Shown here piece by piece: positions 51,793-61,095 of a stretch of 64,000 nucleotides of DNA. This DNA is from Brevundimonas naejangsanensis (lineage in GTDB: Bacteria; Pseudomonadota; Alphaproteobacteria; Caulobacterales; Caulobacteraceae). Numbering within the stretch: the first letter of the stretch is position 1; every line of letters starts with the position of its first letter. The notes beneath the pieces were generated by a model. It made no database searches and had not been told where the DNA came from. It saw nothing but the letters and a program-made list of their open reading frames with translations. The position numbers and the translations under genes are program-made. The stretch spans positions 1,223,501 through 1,287,500 of the forward strand of contig NZ_CP032707.1 of the NCBI RefSeq assembly GCF_003627995.1, written 5' to 3'.

Positions 51793-52980
51793 TCAGCCGG
51801 CGCTGGCGACGAAGGTGGCGGACGAGGCGACGGGCGCGGTGGTTACGGGCGCCTGGGCCTTGACGTCCTCGGCCTTGATGGCCCCGTTCTGGGCGGTGAC
51901 CTTCTGGCCCGGACGGGCGCGCTGAAGGCCGTTGATGATGACGCGGTCGTCGGGCGTCAGGCCCGTGCGCACGACGCGCAGGCCGTTGGCGATCGGCCCC
52001 AGCTGGACCGGCTTGGCGCCGACCGTGCCGTCCTTGGCCACGACATAGACGACCTTGCGCGGGCCGTCGGTGACGATGGCGGCGTCCGGCACCAGCATGG
52101 CCGCATAGCCGCCCGCGCCGGCCAGCTGGGCGTGGCCGAACATGCCGGGCTTCAGGAAGCCGTCGGCGTTTTGCACCACGGCGCGCAGGCGGATGGTGCC
52201 CGAGGAGGCGTCGATGGCGTTGTCGGTGAAGTCCAGCGTTCCGGTGCGGTCATAGCTGGTCTCGTCCTGCAGGCGGATGCGGATCGGGGCGGCGCCGTTG
52301 CGGGCCTCGCGCTGATACTTGAGCGCCACGGCCTCGGAGCCGTCGAAGACGAAGTAGATCGGCGAGGAGGAGACGATGGTCGTCAGCACGTCACCGGCCG
52401 AGGAGCCGCCGCCGATCAGGTTGCCCGGATCGACCCGGCGATCCGACACGCGGCCCGAGATGGGGGCGGTGACGCGGGTGAACTCGACATCCAGCTGACG
52501 GGCGCGGATGGCGGCCTCGGCGGCCGCCACGGCGGCTTGGGCGGTCTGGACGGCGGCGCGCTTGGCGTCGACCTCGGCCTGGGACACGGCCTGGGAAGCC
52601 AGCAGGCCCTCGGCGCGGGTCAGTTCGGTGCGGGCGAGCGTCAGCTGGGCCTGGCCCTGGGCCAGCTGGGCGCGGGCGGCGGCCAGGGCGGCCTGGGCCG
52701 GGCGCGGGTCCAGGGTGAAGAGCAGCTGGCCCTGGCGCACGATGTCGCCGTCCTTAAAGTGAACCGCCTGGATGTAGCCTCCGACGCGCGCGCGCACGTC
52801 GACCGAGCGCGGGGCCTCGAAGCGGCCGGTGAACTCATCCCAATCGACGACCTGTTGCGACAGGGGCGTCGCCACGGTCACCGGCGGCGCGCCCTGGGCC
52901 GGGGCCTCCTGTCCCTTGGAACAGCCATAGAGGGCGGCCGCCATCAAAGCGGACGCGGCCGCGATCTTCACCGTGCGCAT
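51793..52980 (-). CDS. RND efflux periplasmic adaptor (membrane fusion protein)
   Basis: The 395-residue protein has a lipoprotein signal (MRTVKIAAASALMAAALYGCSKG, acylated Cys20), a biotinyl-lipoyl-like half motif (VRARVGGYIQAVHFKDGDIVRQGQLLFTLDPRP) and a long alpha-hairpin rich in Ala and Gln (about 95-160). The second lipoyl half (VTAPISGRVSDRRVDPGNLI) and the beta-barrel and membrane-proximal domains follow. AAGGAGA precedes the ATG at 52980. It is the first gene of the pump operon, with a promoter and operator in the 163 bases before it. Confidence 0.93.
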   Translation of the reverse strand: MRTVKIAAASALMAAALYGCSKGQEAPAQGAPPVTVATPLSQQVVDWDEFTGRFEAPRSVDVRARVGGYIQAVHFKDGDIVRQGQLLFTLDPRPAQAALAAARAQLAQGQAQLTLARTELTRAEGLLASQAVSQAEVDAKRAAVQTAQAAVAAAEAAIRARQLDVEFTRVTAPISGRVSDRRVDPGNLIGGGSSAGDVLTTIVSSSPIYFVFDGSEAVALKYQREARNGAAPIRIRLQDETSYDRTGTLDFTDNAIDASSGTIRLRAVVQNADGFLKPGMFGHAQLAGAGGYAAMLVPDAAIVTDGPRKVVYVVAKDGTVGAKPVQLGPIANGLRVVRTGLTPDDRVIINGLQRARPGQKVTAQNGAIKAEDVKAQAPVTTAPVASSATFVASAG

Positions 52981-53061
52981 TGGCGCAATCTCCTTGGGAG
53001 GTAGCTTGTTTGTACGGGACCGCCGCGAAAGGGGAGGGTGCGGCCAGTCAACGGTGGGTGA

Positions 53062-53115
53062 CTTAAAGCGGACGACGGCCGCTCTTGTCAACGTCTGATG
53101 ACAAAGCCATATAGG
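53062..53115. promoter_or_regulatory. Overlapping divergent promoters and TetR operator of the RND system
   Basis: TTGTCA-N8-TGACAA (53085-53104) is a perfect inverted repeat. Read on the minus strand, TTGACA (53091-53086) and TTTAAG (53067-53062, 18-base spacing) form a promoter for the pump operon. Read on the plus strand, TTGTCA (53085-53090) with CATATA (53108-53113) or TATAGG could drive the regulator gene. A repressor at the palindrome would cover both -35 elements. Confidence 0.6.
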
Positions 53116-53143
53116 CCGTAAGGTTTATCCGGAGTGCGATTAA

Positions 53144-53737
53144 TTGGTCATCTGCGACGTCCCTCGACCGCGTAACGCCAACGCCACCCGTCAAGCGATC
53201 CTGCAAGCGGCGCGCGAGCGTTTTTGTTCCGAGAGCTATGACGACGTGGGCATGCGCGACATCGCCCGCGACGTCGGCGTCGATGCGGCGCTGATCAGCC
53301 GCTACTTCGGCTCCAAGGAAGACCTGTTCGTCGCCGTGCTGGACAGTTGCAAGAACGGCCGCGACCTGATGGACGGCCCGCGCGAGGATTTCGGCCAGCG
53401 TCTGGCGCGCGAGATCGTCTATGGCGAGGCCGCGGCCTGCGCGCCGGACGACGGCAGCGGCCGCATGCGCGGCCTCTTGATTTTGCTGCGCTCCATCGGG
53501 TCGTCCAAGGCGATGGACGTAGTGCAGCACACCACCAACAGCCGCTTCTTCGAGCCCCTGACCCAGTGGATCGGCGGTGAGGACGCCCCGGTCCGGGCGC
53601 GTCTGGCGGCGGGGCTGATCATGGGCATGGCCATCAGCCGGGAGCTGTCGGACGGCTTCTCCAACCTGGACGAGGCGCAGAAGGCTTCCCTGGCGGGGCG
53701 CATGGCCGACGCCTTGCAGGGTCTGGTCGACGGCTGA
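53144..53737 (+). CDS. TetR family regulator of the adjacent RND efflux operon
   Basis: The 197-residue protein has a TetR DNA-binding domain at about 15-65 (TRQAILQAARERFCSESYDDVGMRDIARDVGVDAALISRYFGSKEDLFVAVL) and a helical ligand domain. It starts at TTG: GGAG lies nine bases upstream and no ATG or GTG fits the frame. It is divergent from the pump operon and shares the palindrome at 53085-53104, the usual layout for a local repressor of an AcrAB-type pump. It is convergent with leuB, with a symmetric hairpin between. Confidence 0.88.
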   Translation: MVICDVPRPRNANATRQAILQAARERFCSESYDDVGMRDIARDVGVDAALISRYFGSKEDLFVAVLDSCKNGRDLMDGPREDFGQRLAREIVYGEAAACAPDDGSGRMRGLLILLRSIGSSKAMDVVQHTTNSRFFEPLTQWIGGEDAPVRARLAAGLIMGMAISRELSDGFSNLDEAQKASLAGRMADALQGLVDG

Positions 53738-53742
53738 CGCCG

Positions 53743-53768
53743 GAAAGGCGGACCGAGGCCCGCCTTTC
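53743..53768. terminator. Bidirectional hairpin between the TetR gene and leuB
   Basis: GAAAGGCGG (53743-53751) pairs perfectly with CCGCCTTTC (53760-53768) around an eight-base loop. It lies between two convergent stops. Short T/C-rich flanks on both sides suggest modest termination in both directions. Confidence 0.5.
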
Positions 53769-53797
53769 ATCACTTCAGCAGGAAGGCGGTCGCCGCC

Positions 53798-54916
53798 TCA
53801 GGCCCAGTGCATCGGCACGTGGCGAGCCGCGGCCCAGTGGATGGCGCGGATGGCGTCGACGATGGCGCGCGTGGCGGCGACCGTCCCCAACTCCCCGCCC
53901 AGGTCGGCCGTGACCGCGCCCGAGGCCAGGACGGCCGCGACCGCCGCCTCGATGGAGTCGGCCTCGTCCTCCAGCTTGAAGCTGTGGCGCAGCATCATGG
54001 CCGCCGACAGCACCATGCCGACCGGATTGGCCAGATCCTGGCCGGCGATGTCGGGCGCCGAGCCGTGGATCGGCTCGAACAGGCCCGGCCCGTCCGCGCC
54101 CAGGGAGGCCGAGGGCAGCAGGCCGATGGAGCCGCCCAGCACCGAGATTTCGTCCGACAGGATGTCGCCGAACATGTTCTCGGTCAGGATGACGTCGTAT
54201 TCGCGCGGTTTGCGGATCAGGTGCATGGCCATGGAGTCGACCAGGGCGTGCTCCAGGGTGATCTGCGGATATTCCTCGGCGTGGATGCGGGTCACGACCT
54301 CGCGCCACAGGCGGCTGGTCTCCATGACGTTGGCCTTGTCGACCGAGGTGACCTTGCCGCGGCGCTGCTCGGCGGCCTGGAAGGCGGCGCGGGCGACGCG
54401 CTCGATCTCCTCGACCGTATAGACGCACAGGTCCGAGGCTTGGGTCTTGCTGCGGGTGCGCTCGCCGAAATAAACGCCGCTGGTCAGCTCGCGGAAGACG
54501 ATCAGGTCGACGCCTTCGACGATCTCCTTCTTCAGCGGCGAGCGGTGGGCCAGCACCGGCGAGACCTGCAGCGGGCGCAGGTTGGCATACAGGCCCATGG
54601 CCTTGCGGATGGCCAGCAGGCCCTGTTCCGGGCGAACCGGGGCGCCGTCCCACTTGGGCCCGCCGACCGCGCCCAGCAGGACGGCGTCGGCGGCCAGGCA
54701 GGCGGCCTTGGTGTCTTCGGGCAGGGACTCTCCGACAGCGTCGATGGCGGCGCCGCCGATCAGGTGTTCGGCGAAGTCGAACCTGTGGCCGTAGATGTCG
54801 CCGATGCAGGTCAGGACGCGCTGGGCGGCCAGGGCGACTTCCGGACCGACTCCGTCGCCGGGCAGGACGACGATATTGAAGGCGCGGGGGGCGGGATGGG
54901 CTTCACGGGGGGGCAT
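53798..54916 (-). CDS. leuB: 3-isopropylmalate dehydrogenase
   Basis: LeuB oxidises and decarboxylates 3-isopropylmalate in leucine synthesis, using NAD. The 372-residue protein has the beta-decarboxylating dehydrogenase motifs: LPGDGVGPEV, ANLRPLQ (Arg ligands), FRELTSGVYFG, the catalytic Lys in VDKANVMETSRLWREVV, and metal Asp residues in YDVILTENMFGDILSDE. The NAD loop is GSAPDIAGQDLANP (Asp form, so NAD rather than NADP). It is the last gene of the BCAA operon. Its ATG overlaps the leuD stop (TGATG). Confidence 0.96.
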   Translation of the reverse strand: MPPREAHPAPRAFNIVVLPGDGVGPEVALAAQRVLTCIGDIYGHRFDFAEHLIGGAAIDAVGESLPEDTKAACLAADAVLLGAVGGPKWDGAPVRPEQGLLAIRKAMGLYANLRPLQVSPVLAHRSPLKKEIVEGVDLIVFRELTSGVYFGERTRSKTQASDLCVYTVEEIERVARAAFQAAEQRRGKVTSVDKANVMETSRLWREVVTRIHAEEYPQITLEHALVDSMAMHLIRKPREYDVILTENMFGDILSDEISVLGGSIGLLPSASLGADGPGLFEPIHGSAPDIAGQDLANPVGMVLSAAMMLRHSFKLEDEADSIEAAVAAVLASGAVTADLGGELGTVAATRAIVDAIRAIHWAAARHVPMHWA

Positions 54917-55518
54917 CAGGCGGTCTCCGGCTGATAGGAGTCTTGGCGCAGGCGTTCATAGGTTTCGACGTCGGGCAGCTTGGCCTGAAGCCAGCCGAGG
55001 GCGTCGACGCCGTCCAGCAGGCACTGGCGGGCGAAGGATTCGACCGTGAACGGCACGGCCGGGGCGTTGCCGCGACGGATCTCGCCGGCTTCCAGATCGA
55101 TGGTCACGGGCTGCTCCGGATGAGCGGCCAGATCGTCCCAGACGGCCTGATCGACGACGATGGGCAAAAAGCCGTTCTTCAGAGCGTTCGAGGTGAAGAT
55201 GTCGGCGATCTCGGTCGAGATCACCGCCCGGAAGCCGTAGTCCAGCAGGGCCCACGGGGCGTGCTCGCGCGACGAGCCGCAGGCGAAGTTCGGCCCCGCC
55301 AGCAGGATGCGATGCTCGGCCGGGTCGATGCGGTTCAGCACGGATTCCGGCTTGGGCGAACCGTCGGCCTCATAGCGCCAGTCATAGAAGGCCTGGGCGC
55401 CCAGACCCTCGCGCGTCGTGGTGGTCAGGAAGCGCGCGGGGATGATCTGGTCGGTGTCGATGTTGGCCTGACTCAAGGTCAGGGTCTTGGAGGTCAGGGT
55501 CTTGAAGGGCTCAGACAT
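54916..55518 (-). CDS. leuD: 3-isopropylmalate dehydratase small subunit
   Basis: LeuD is the swivelling domain that joins LeuC to isomerise 2- to 3-isopropylmalate. The 200-residue protein has [13 protein letters not shown] near the start and the conserved [24 protein letters not shown], then [14 protein letters not shown]. This is the bacterial LeuD type of full length. It overlaps leuC by eight bases and leuB by one base, consistent with coupled translation. Confidence 0.96.
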   Translation of the reverse strand: MSEPFKTLTSKTLTLSQANIDTDQIIPARFLTTTTREGLGAQAFYDWRYEADGSPKPESVLNRIDPAEHRILLAGPNFACGSSREHAPWALLDYGFRAVISTEIADIFTSNALKNGFLPIVVDQAVWDDLAAHPEQPVTIDLEAGEIRRGNAPAVPFTVESFARQCLLDGVDALGWLQAKLPDVETYERLRQDSYQPETA

Positions 55519-56923
55519 GGGCGGCCTCCGACAGATAGACGCGCGGGTCGGTCAGCACGCCCGCCACGGCGCTGGCGGCGGCGGTGGCGGGGCTGGCCAG
55601 GATGGTGCGGGCTCCCTTGCCCTGACGGCCCTCGAAATTGCGGTTGGAGGTCGAGACGGCCAGTTGGCCGGCGGCGACGAAGTCTCCGTTCATGGCGATG
55701 CACATGGAGCAGCCGGGGATGCGCCATTCGGCGCCCGCCTCGGTGAAGACCTTGTCCAGACCTTCGGCTTCGGCGTCGCGGCGGACGGCTTCCGAACCCG
55801 GCACTACCAGCATCCGCACGCCCGGCTGGACCTTGCGGCCGCGCAGGACGTCGGCGGCGGCGCGCAGGTCGGGCAGGCGGCCGTTGGTGCAGCTGCCGAT
55901 GAAGACGACATCGACCTTGTGGCCGGTGGTCGCCTCTCCGGCGGTGAAGCCCATGTAGTCGATGGCCTTCTGGTCCGAAGCCGAGCGCGGCTGCGGCACG
56001 GGCGCGCCGACGGGTGCGCCGGCGTCGGGCGTGGTGCCCCAGGTGGCCATCGGGCGGATGGCGGCGCCGTCCAGCACGACCTCCTTGTCGAAGATCGCGC
56101 CGGGATCGGAGGCCAGGCTCAGCCAGGCGGCGGCGGCGGCTTCATAGTCGGCGGGGACATGCCTGCGGCCGCGCAGCCAGTCGATGGTGGTCTGGTCGGG
56201 CGCGATCATGCCCGCCCGCGCGCCTGCCTCGATGGACATGTTGCACAGGGTCATGCGCCCTTCCATGTCCAGCGACCGCACGGCCTCGCCCGCATATTCG
56301 ATGACGTAGCCGGTGCCGCCGCCGAAGCCGATGGCGGCGATGACGGCCAGCGCCACGTCCTTGCCGGACACGCCGGGGCGCAGGCACCCGTCGACCGTCA
56401 CCCGCATGGATTTGGCGCGGCGCTGCAGCAGACACTGGGTCGCCAGCACATGGCCGACCTCCGAGGTGCCAATGCCGAAGGCCAGGGCGCCGAAGGCCCC
56501 GTGCGTCGCGGTATGGCTGTCGCCGCAGACGACCGTCATGCCCGGCTGGGTCAGGCCCAGCTCCGGCCCCATGACGTGGACCACGCCGCGCTGGTCCGAG
56601 CCCCAGCCGGCCAGTTCGATCCCGTGCCGGGCGCAGTTGACCTCCAGCGTCTCGACCTGGATGCGGGCCTGATCGGTGACGTAGGGGCGTTGGCCGTCCG
56701 GCCCGGCGGGCAGGGTCGGGGTCGAGTGGTCCAGGGTGGCGAAGGTGCGGTCGGGGCGGCGGACCTTCAGCCCGCGCGCCTCGATTTCGGAAAAGGCCTG
56801 AGGCGAGGTGACTTCGTGGACCAGATGCAGGTCCACATACATGACGCCCGGAGTCTCGGCGGTTTCCGGCACGACGACGTGTCGGTCCCAGACCTTCTCA
56901 TACATCGTCTTAGGCTGGCTCAT
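55511..56923 (-). CDS. leuC: 3-isopropylmalate dehydratase large subunit
   Basis: LeuC is the aconitase-like subunit carrying a 4Fe-4S cluster. The 470-residue protein has [12 protein letters not shown] at the start, [26 protein letters not shown], and the cluster cysteines in FIGSCTNGR and PGCSMC. It ends in [23 protein letters not shown] small change, MNGD instead of the common MNPD after the second cluster motif, is worth noting. The start at 56923 is the family start; it lies inside the end of ilvE (14-base overlap). An upstream in-frame ATG at 57082 is within ilvE. Confidence 0.96.
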   Translation of the reverse strand: MSQPKTMYEKVWDRHVVVPETAETPGVMYVDLHLVHEVTSPQAFSEIEARGLKVRRPDRTFATLDHSTPTLPAGPDGQRPYVTDQARIQVETLEVNCARHGIELAGWGSDQRGVVHVMGPELGLTQPGMTVVCGDSHTATHGAFGALAFGIGTSEVGHVLATQCLLQRRAKSMRVTVDGCLRPGVSGKDVALAVIAAIGFGGGTGYVIEYAGEAVRSLDMEGRMTLCNMSIEAGARAGMIAPDQTTIDWLRGRRHVPADYEAAAAAWLSLASDPGAIFDKEVVLDGAAIRPMATWGTTPDAGAPVGAPVPQPRSASDQKAIDYMGFTAGEATTGHKVDVVFIGSCTNGRLPDLRAAADVLRGRKVQPGVRMLVVPGSEAVRRDAEAEGLDKVFTEAGAEWRIPGCSMCIAMNGDFVAAGQLAVSTSNRNFEGRQGKGARTILASPATAAASAVAGVLTDPRVYLSEAAHV

Positions 56924-57884
56924 GCGCGCGCTCCCTGGCCGGTGCGGCGGGGGCCGCCTCGCCGATGGGCTCCAGCCAGCCGTAGCGGTCGGGGGTGGTG
57001 CCGTCGAACAGGCCGCGGAAGGCCTTGTTGACCGCCTTGGTGATGGGGCCGGGGCCGGCGGCGCGCGTCGGGATGCCGTCAACCGAGCGCACCGGGGTGA
57101 TCTCGGCGGCGGTGCCGGTCATGAACACCTCGTCGGCGACATACAGGGCCTCGCGCGGCAGGATCTGTTCGCGCGCCTCATAGCCCAGGCCGCGCGCCAG
57201 CTTCATGACGCTGTCGCGGGTGATGCCCTGCAGGATGGAGGCGGCGGCGGGCGGCGTCATCAGCACCCCGTCCTTGGCGATGAACAGGTTCTCGCCGGCC
57301 CCTTCGGACAGCAGGCCGTCCTTGCCCAGGGCGATGCCTTCGCCGAAACCGCGCACGCGGGCTTCGCGGCCGATCAGATAGGACGACAGATAGTTGCCGC
57401 CCGCCTTGGCACCCGCCGGGATGGTGTTGGGGGCCATGCGGTTCCAGCTGGAGACGCAGGCGTCGACGCCCTTCTCCAGGGCTTCCTCGCCCAGGTAGGC
57501 GCCCCAGGGGAAGGCCGAGACCATGACGTCGGTGCGGATGGCGTCCGGCCCCGGCGTCACGCCCATGCCGCAGGCGCCCAGATAGGCCAGGGGGCGCAGG
57601 TAAGCCGAGCGCAGGCCCTCGGCGCGCACCACGTCCTTGCAGGCCTGGATCAGCTCGTCCTCATTATAAGGCATGGGGAAGTGGTAGATGCGCGCGCTGT
57701 CGAACAGGCGGCGGATATGGTCGGTCAGGCGGAAGCCGCACGGGCCGTTCGGCGTGTCATAGACGCGGATGCCCTCGAACACCGAGGTGCCGTAGTGCAG
57801 GGCGTGGCTCATCACGTGGACGGTGGCGTTCTCCCACGCCGTCAGTTCGCCGTTGATCCAGATGTTCTTAGCCAGCGGCTGCAT
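56910..57884 (-). CDS. ilvE: Branched-chain amino acid aminotransferase
   Basis: IlvE transaminates the keto acids of leucine, isoleucine and valine with glutamate. The 324-residue fold-type IV PLP enzyme has [15 protein letters not shown] at the start, PLP-binding Lys160 in [30 protein letters not shown] (Glu194) and GTAAEITPV. The spacing matches IlvE rather than D-amino acid transaminases. Its start overlaps leuA by 17 bases and its end overlaps leuC, placing it between the leu genes in one transcript. Confidence 0.94.
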   Translation of the reverse strand: MQPLAKNIWINGELTAWENATVHVMSHALHYGTSVFEGIRVYDTPNGPCGFRLTDHIRRLFDSARIYHFPMPYNEDELIQACKDVVRAEGLRSAYLRPLAYLGACGMGVTPGPDAIRTDVMVSAFPWGAYLGEEALEKGVDACVSSWNRMAPNTIPAGAKAGGNYLSSYLIGREARVRGFGEGIALGKDGLLSEGAGENLFIAKDGVLMTPPAAASILQGITRDSVMKLARGLGYEAREQILPREALYVADEVFMTGTAAEITPVRSVDGIPTRAAGPGPITKAVNKAFRGLFDGTTPDRYGWLEPIGEAAPAAPARERAHEPA

Positions 57885-59106
57885 AGGTCTTGTCCTGTTG
57901 GGGGGCGGTGGCGGCGATGATGGCGGTCAGTTCGGCGTCGTTGATCTCGCCGATCTCGTCGGCGCGGCGCTTGAAGCCGGCGAAGACCTCGGCCAGGCGT
58001 TGGCCTTCCAGGGCGTGGCCCAGAGCCTCGGCGCGCTTGCCGACGGCGTGGCGGCCGGAGTGTTTGCCCAGCACGAAATAGCTGCCTTCGAACCCGACAT
58101 CCTCGGGGCGCATGATCTCGTAGGTGCGGCTGTCGGCCATCATGCCATGCTGGTGGATGCCGGCCTCGTGGGCGAAGGCGTTCAGGCCCACGATGGCCTT
58201 GTTGCGGGCGATGACGCTCTCGGTCACTTCGCGCAGGGTCTGCGAAGAGCGGACCAGATGGCGGCTCTCGGCGGCGACGGTCACGCCATAGCGGTCGGCG
58301 CGGGTGCGCAGGGCCATGATGACCTCCTCGATCGAGGCGTTGCCGGCCCGTTCGCCGATGCCGTTGACGGCGCCCTCGATCTGACGGGCGCCGCCTTCGA
58401 CGGCGGCCAGGGAGTTGGCGACGGCCAGACCCAGGTCGTTGTGGGCGTGGGACGAGAAGATGATGTCCGCGTGGCGCGGGCGGATGATCCCGTCCAGATA
58501 GGCGAAGCGCTGGCGCGATTCCTCGGGCGTGGCGTAGCCGACGGTGTCGGGGACGTTCAGCGTCTGGGCGCCCGCGTCGGCGGCGGCCACCAGGGCCTCG
58601 GCCAGGAACTCCGGCTCGGTGCGGAAGGCGTCCTCGGCCGAAAACTCCACGTCGTCGAACAGGGAGGCGGCGTATTCCACCGTGCGCGAGATGGTGGACA
58701 GCACCTCATTGGTGCTCATGCGCAGCTTGGCCGAGCGGTGGATCGGGCTGGTGGCCAGAAAGACGTGGCAGCGACGATGCGATTTCGGCGCCGGGGCCAG
58801 GGCGCGGAAGGAGGCGTCGATGTCTTTCTCGTTGGCGCGCGACAGGGAGGCGAAGACCGGCCCCTCGACCTCGCCCGACACGCGACGGATGCATTCCTCA
58901 TCGCCCGGCGAGGCGGCGGCGAAGCCGGCCTCGATCACGTCCACGCCCAGGTCGCGCAGGACATGGGCCATCTTCAGCTTGGACTCGGCCGACATGGAGA
59001 AGCCCGGCGCCTGTTCGCCGTCGCGCAGGGTGGTGTCGAAGATGATGACCCGGTTGGGATCGGCCGCAATCTCGGCGGTTCTGGATACTCGGTCTACTCG
59101 GGACAT
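57868..59106 (-). CDS. leuA: 2-isopropylmalate synthase without the C-terminal regulatory domain
   Basis: LeuA condenses acetyl-CoA with 2-ketoisovalerate, the committed step of leucine synthesis. The 412-residue protein has the TIM barrel (FDTTLRDGEQAPGFSM, metal site HAHNDLGLAVANS, NGIGERAGNASIEEV) and the two small subdomains (AFAHEAGIHQHGM, LGKHSGRHAVGKR). It then ends at IIAATAPQQ. Typical LeuA has about 510-525 residues with a leucine-binding regulatory domain; that domain is missing. The stop is genuine, because ilvE begins inside this gene in a different frame. A related citramalate or homocitrate synthase role is less likely given the leu context. Confidence 0.9.
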   Translation of the reverse strand: MSRVDRVSRTAEIAADPNRVIIFDTTLRDGEQAPGFSMSAESKLKMAHVLRDLGVDVIEAGFAAASPGDEECIRRVSGEVEGPVFASLSRANEKDIDASFRALAPAPKSHRRCHVFLATSPIHRSAKLRMSTNEVLSTISRTVEYAASLFDDVEFSAEDAFRTEPEFLAEALVAAADAGAQTLNVPDTVGYATPEESRQRFAYLDGIIRPRHADIIFSSHAHNDLGLAVANSLAAVEGGARQIEGAVNGIGERAGNASIEEVIMALRTRADRYGVTVAAESRHLVRSSQTLREVTESVIARNKAIVGLNAFAHEAGIHQHGMMADSRTYEIMRPEDVGFEGSYFVLGKHSGRHAVGKRAEALGHALEGQRLAEVFAGFKRRADEIGEINDAELTAIIAATAPQQDKTYAAAG

Positions 59107-59363
59107 TACGCGGCCTCGGACTGGAAGGTTTGGGCCTGGATGCGCGCGACGCCGATCAGGCGGTCGATCTGGCGGCCCAGGGTGTCGATGGAACGGGCGG
59201 CGTCGCGCCCGCGAACGGTCAGGGCGATGCGGCGCATCGCGCCTTCATCGGCCATGTTGATGCCGTCGATGTGGAAGCCGCGGCGCTCCACCAGGCCGAT
59301 GAGACGCTGAAGCGAGCCGTCGGCCCGGTCGATCTGGATGTGAATGGTGTCGCTCATGCTCAT
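59106..59363 (-). CDS. ilvM: Acetolactate synthase II small subunit (single ACT domain)
   Basis: This 85-residue protein is a single ACT domain: IHIQIDRADGSLQRLIGLVERRGFHIDGINM, followed by a second beta-alpha half with R-IALTVRG and LGRQIDRLIGVARI. IlvN subunits in most alphaproteobacteria have some 160-180 residues with a second domain. This one matches the short IlvM of AHAS II. It would stabilise and activate the IlvG catalytic subunit. It overlaps ilvG (ATGA) and leuA (TAATG). A second in-frame Met lies two codons in. Confidence 0.85.
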   Translation of the reverse strand: MSMSDTIHIQIDRADGSLQRLIGLVERRGFHIDGINMADEGAMRRIALTVRGRDAARSIDTLGRQIDRLIGVARIQAQTFQSEAA

Positions 59364-61066
59364 GCGCCTTCCATCATTTCAGCGTTGCTCTTGCCCGGCG
59401 GCACCAGCGGCCAGACGTTTTCCTTGGGGTCGATGACGACGTGGGCCAGACAGGCGCCCTTGGCGGCCAGCAGGCGGGCCAGACCAGCCTCGACCTGATC
59501 GCGGCGGTCGATGCGGAAGGCCTCGACGCCGAAGGCTTCAGCCACCTTCACGAAGTCCGGATTGTCGGACAGGTCGATCTCGGAATAGTTCTCGGCGAAG
59601 AACAGCTCCTGCCACTGGCGCACCAGGCCCAGGGAGGAGTTGTCCAGCAGGACGATCTTCAGCGGCACGCCATACCGGCGCAGCGTGGCCAGTTCCTGGA
59701 CGTTCATCATGAAGCCGCCGTCGCCGGCGATGGTGACGACGACCGCCTCGGGGTCCGCCAACTGAGCGCCCAGGCCGGCGGGCAGGCCGAAGCCCATCGC
59801 GCCCAGACCGCCCGAGGTGATGTGGGCTTCGGGCCGGGCGAAGCGGCAGTGCTGGGCGGCCCACATCTGATGCTGGCCGACGTCGCATGCGGCGACGAAG
59901 CGGTCGCCGGCCATCTCCGACAGGGTCTTCAGCAGGGCAGGGGCGTAGACGCCCTCGCCCGGCGCATCATAGCGGGCGGCGTGACGCTCGGCGGCCGAGG
60001 CGCAGCGGATGACCCACGGGTCGATGGCCAGCGGCGCCGTCTTCATGCGCGCCGTCAGGGCTTCGATGGCCGGGCGGATCTCGCCGCCGACGGCGACGTG
60101 GGTCTCGCGCAGTTTGCCGATCTCCGAGGCGTCGACGTCGAAGTGGACGACGCGGGCGTGCGGCGCGAACTCGGCCAGCTTGCCGGTGGCGCGGTCGTCG
60201 AAACGGGCGCCCATGACGATCAGCAGGTCGGAGGCCTGAACCGCCTCATTGGCCGCGCGCGTGCCGTGCATGCCCAGCATGCCCAGGAAGCCCGGCGCAT
60301 CGGTCGGCACCGTGCCCAGGGCGTTCAAGGTGGCGACGCTGGGGATGCCGGTGGTCTCGGCGAAGGCGCGCAGGGCCTCGGTCGCGCGGCCGATCTTCAC
60401 CCCGCCGCCGATGTAGATCAGCGGGCGCTCGGCGGCGCGGATGAAGCGTTCGGCCTCGGCGATGGCGTCGGGATCGGTCTCGGCCGCCTCATTGGGGATG
60501 TTGAAGCCGAACGGGGCGACGGCCTCGGCGAACTGGACGTCCTTGGGCAGGTCGACCAGCACCGGGCCGGGGCGGCCCGAGGCGGCGATGTGAAAGGCCT
60601 GTTCGATGGCGGCCGGGATCTCGGCCGCATCGCGCACCAGGATGGAGTGTTTCACGATCGGCAGGGTGACGCCCAGGATGTCGATCTCCTGGAAGGCGTC
60701 GGTGCCCATGACCCCCTGGGGGACGTTGCCGGTGATGCAGACCATCGGCGCCGAATCCATCATGGCGTTGGCGATGCCGGTGATCAGATTGGTGGCGCCG
60801 GGGCCGGAGGTGGCCATGCAGACCCCGACCTTGCCGCTCAGCCGGGCATAGGCGTCGGCGGCGAAGGCGGCGGCCTGTTCGTGGCGGACCAGGACATGCT
60901 TCAGCGACGAGCCGGTCAGGGCGTCGTAGATCGGCATGATGGCGCCGCCGGGGTAGCCGAAGACCACCTCCACGCCCATCCGCTCCAGGCTGGAGACGAG
61001 CAGGCGCGCGCCGGTCATGACGGCCGGGGCGGGGGTGGTTTTCAGGGCGGGCGCGGCGGCGCTCAT
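59360..61066 (-). CDS. ilvG: Acetolactate synthase catalytic subunit, IlvG (AHAS II) type
   Basis: The enzyme makes acetolactate and acetohydroxybutyrate from pyruvate and 2-ketobutyrate, using ThDP. The 568-residue protein has GYPGGAIMPIYDAL, the ThDP glutamate in RHEQAAAFAADAYAR, GPGATNLITGIANAMMDSAPMV, GMLGMHGTRAANEAVQ and the ThDP/metal motif IAGDGGFMMNVQEL...LLDNSSLGLVRQW. The end NVWPLVPPGKSNAEMMEG follows the enteric IlvG wording (NVWPLVPPG-x-SN-x-EM). The ATG at 61066 has AAAGAGAG upstream. The 29 bases separating it from ilvC contain TATATATATA, odd for this genome. Confidence 0.92.
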   Translation of the reverse strand: MSAAAPALKTTPAPAVMTGARLLVSSLERMGVEVVFGYPGGAIMPIYDALTGSSLKHVLVRHEQAAAFAADAYARLSGKVGVCMATSGPGATNLITGIANAMMDSAPMVCITGNVPQGVMGTDAFQEIDILGVTLPIVKHSILVRDAAEIPAAIEQAFHIAASGRPGPVLVDLPKDVQFAEAVAPFGFNIPNEAAETDPDAIAEAERFIRAAERPLIYIGGGVKIGRATEALRAFAETTGIPSVATLNALGTVPTDAPGFLGMLGMHGTRAANEAVQASDLLIVMGARFDDRATGKLAEFAPHARVVHFDVDASEIGKLRETHVAVGGEIRPAIEALTARMKTAPLAIDPWVIRCASAAERHAARYDAPGEGVYAPALLKTLSEMAGDRFVAACDVGQHQMWAAQHCRFARPEAHITSGGLGAMGFGLPAGLGAQLADPEAVVVTIAGDGGFMMNVQELATLRRYGVPLKIVLLDNSSLGLVRQWQELFFAENYSEIDLSDNPDFVKVAEAFGVEAFRIDRRDQVEAGLARLLAAKGACLAHVVIDPKENVWPLVPPGKSNAEMMEGA

Positions 61067-61095
61067 CGGGTCAACTCTCTTTATATATATGCGGG

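Noticed and set aside
51793..53091. Longer versions of the adaptor, leuC, ilvG, proA, gcd and ilvD genes from upstream in-frame starts
   Set aside because: The extra residues are unlike the families, overlap other genes or run through promoters and terminators, and ribosome sites support the inner starts.
61067..61095. TATATATATA between ilvC and ilvG as an internal promoter
   Set aside because: No -35 element is placed at a suitable distance inside the ilvC end, and close spacing suggests plain read-through. It is noted only as an odd AT-rich spot.
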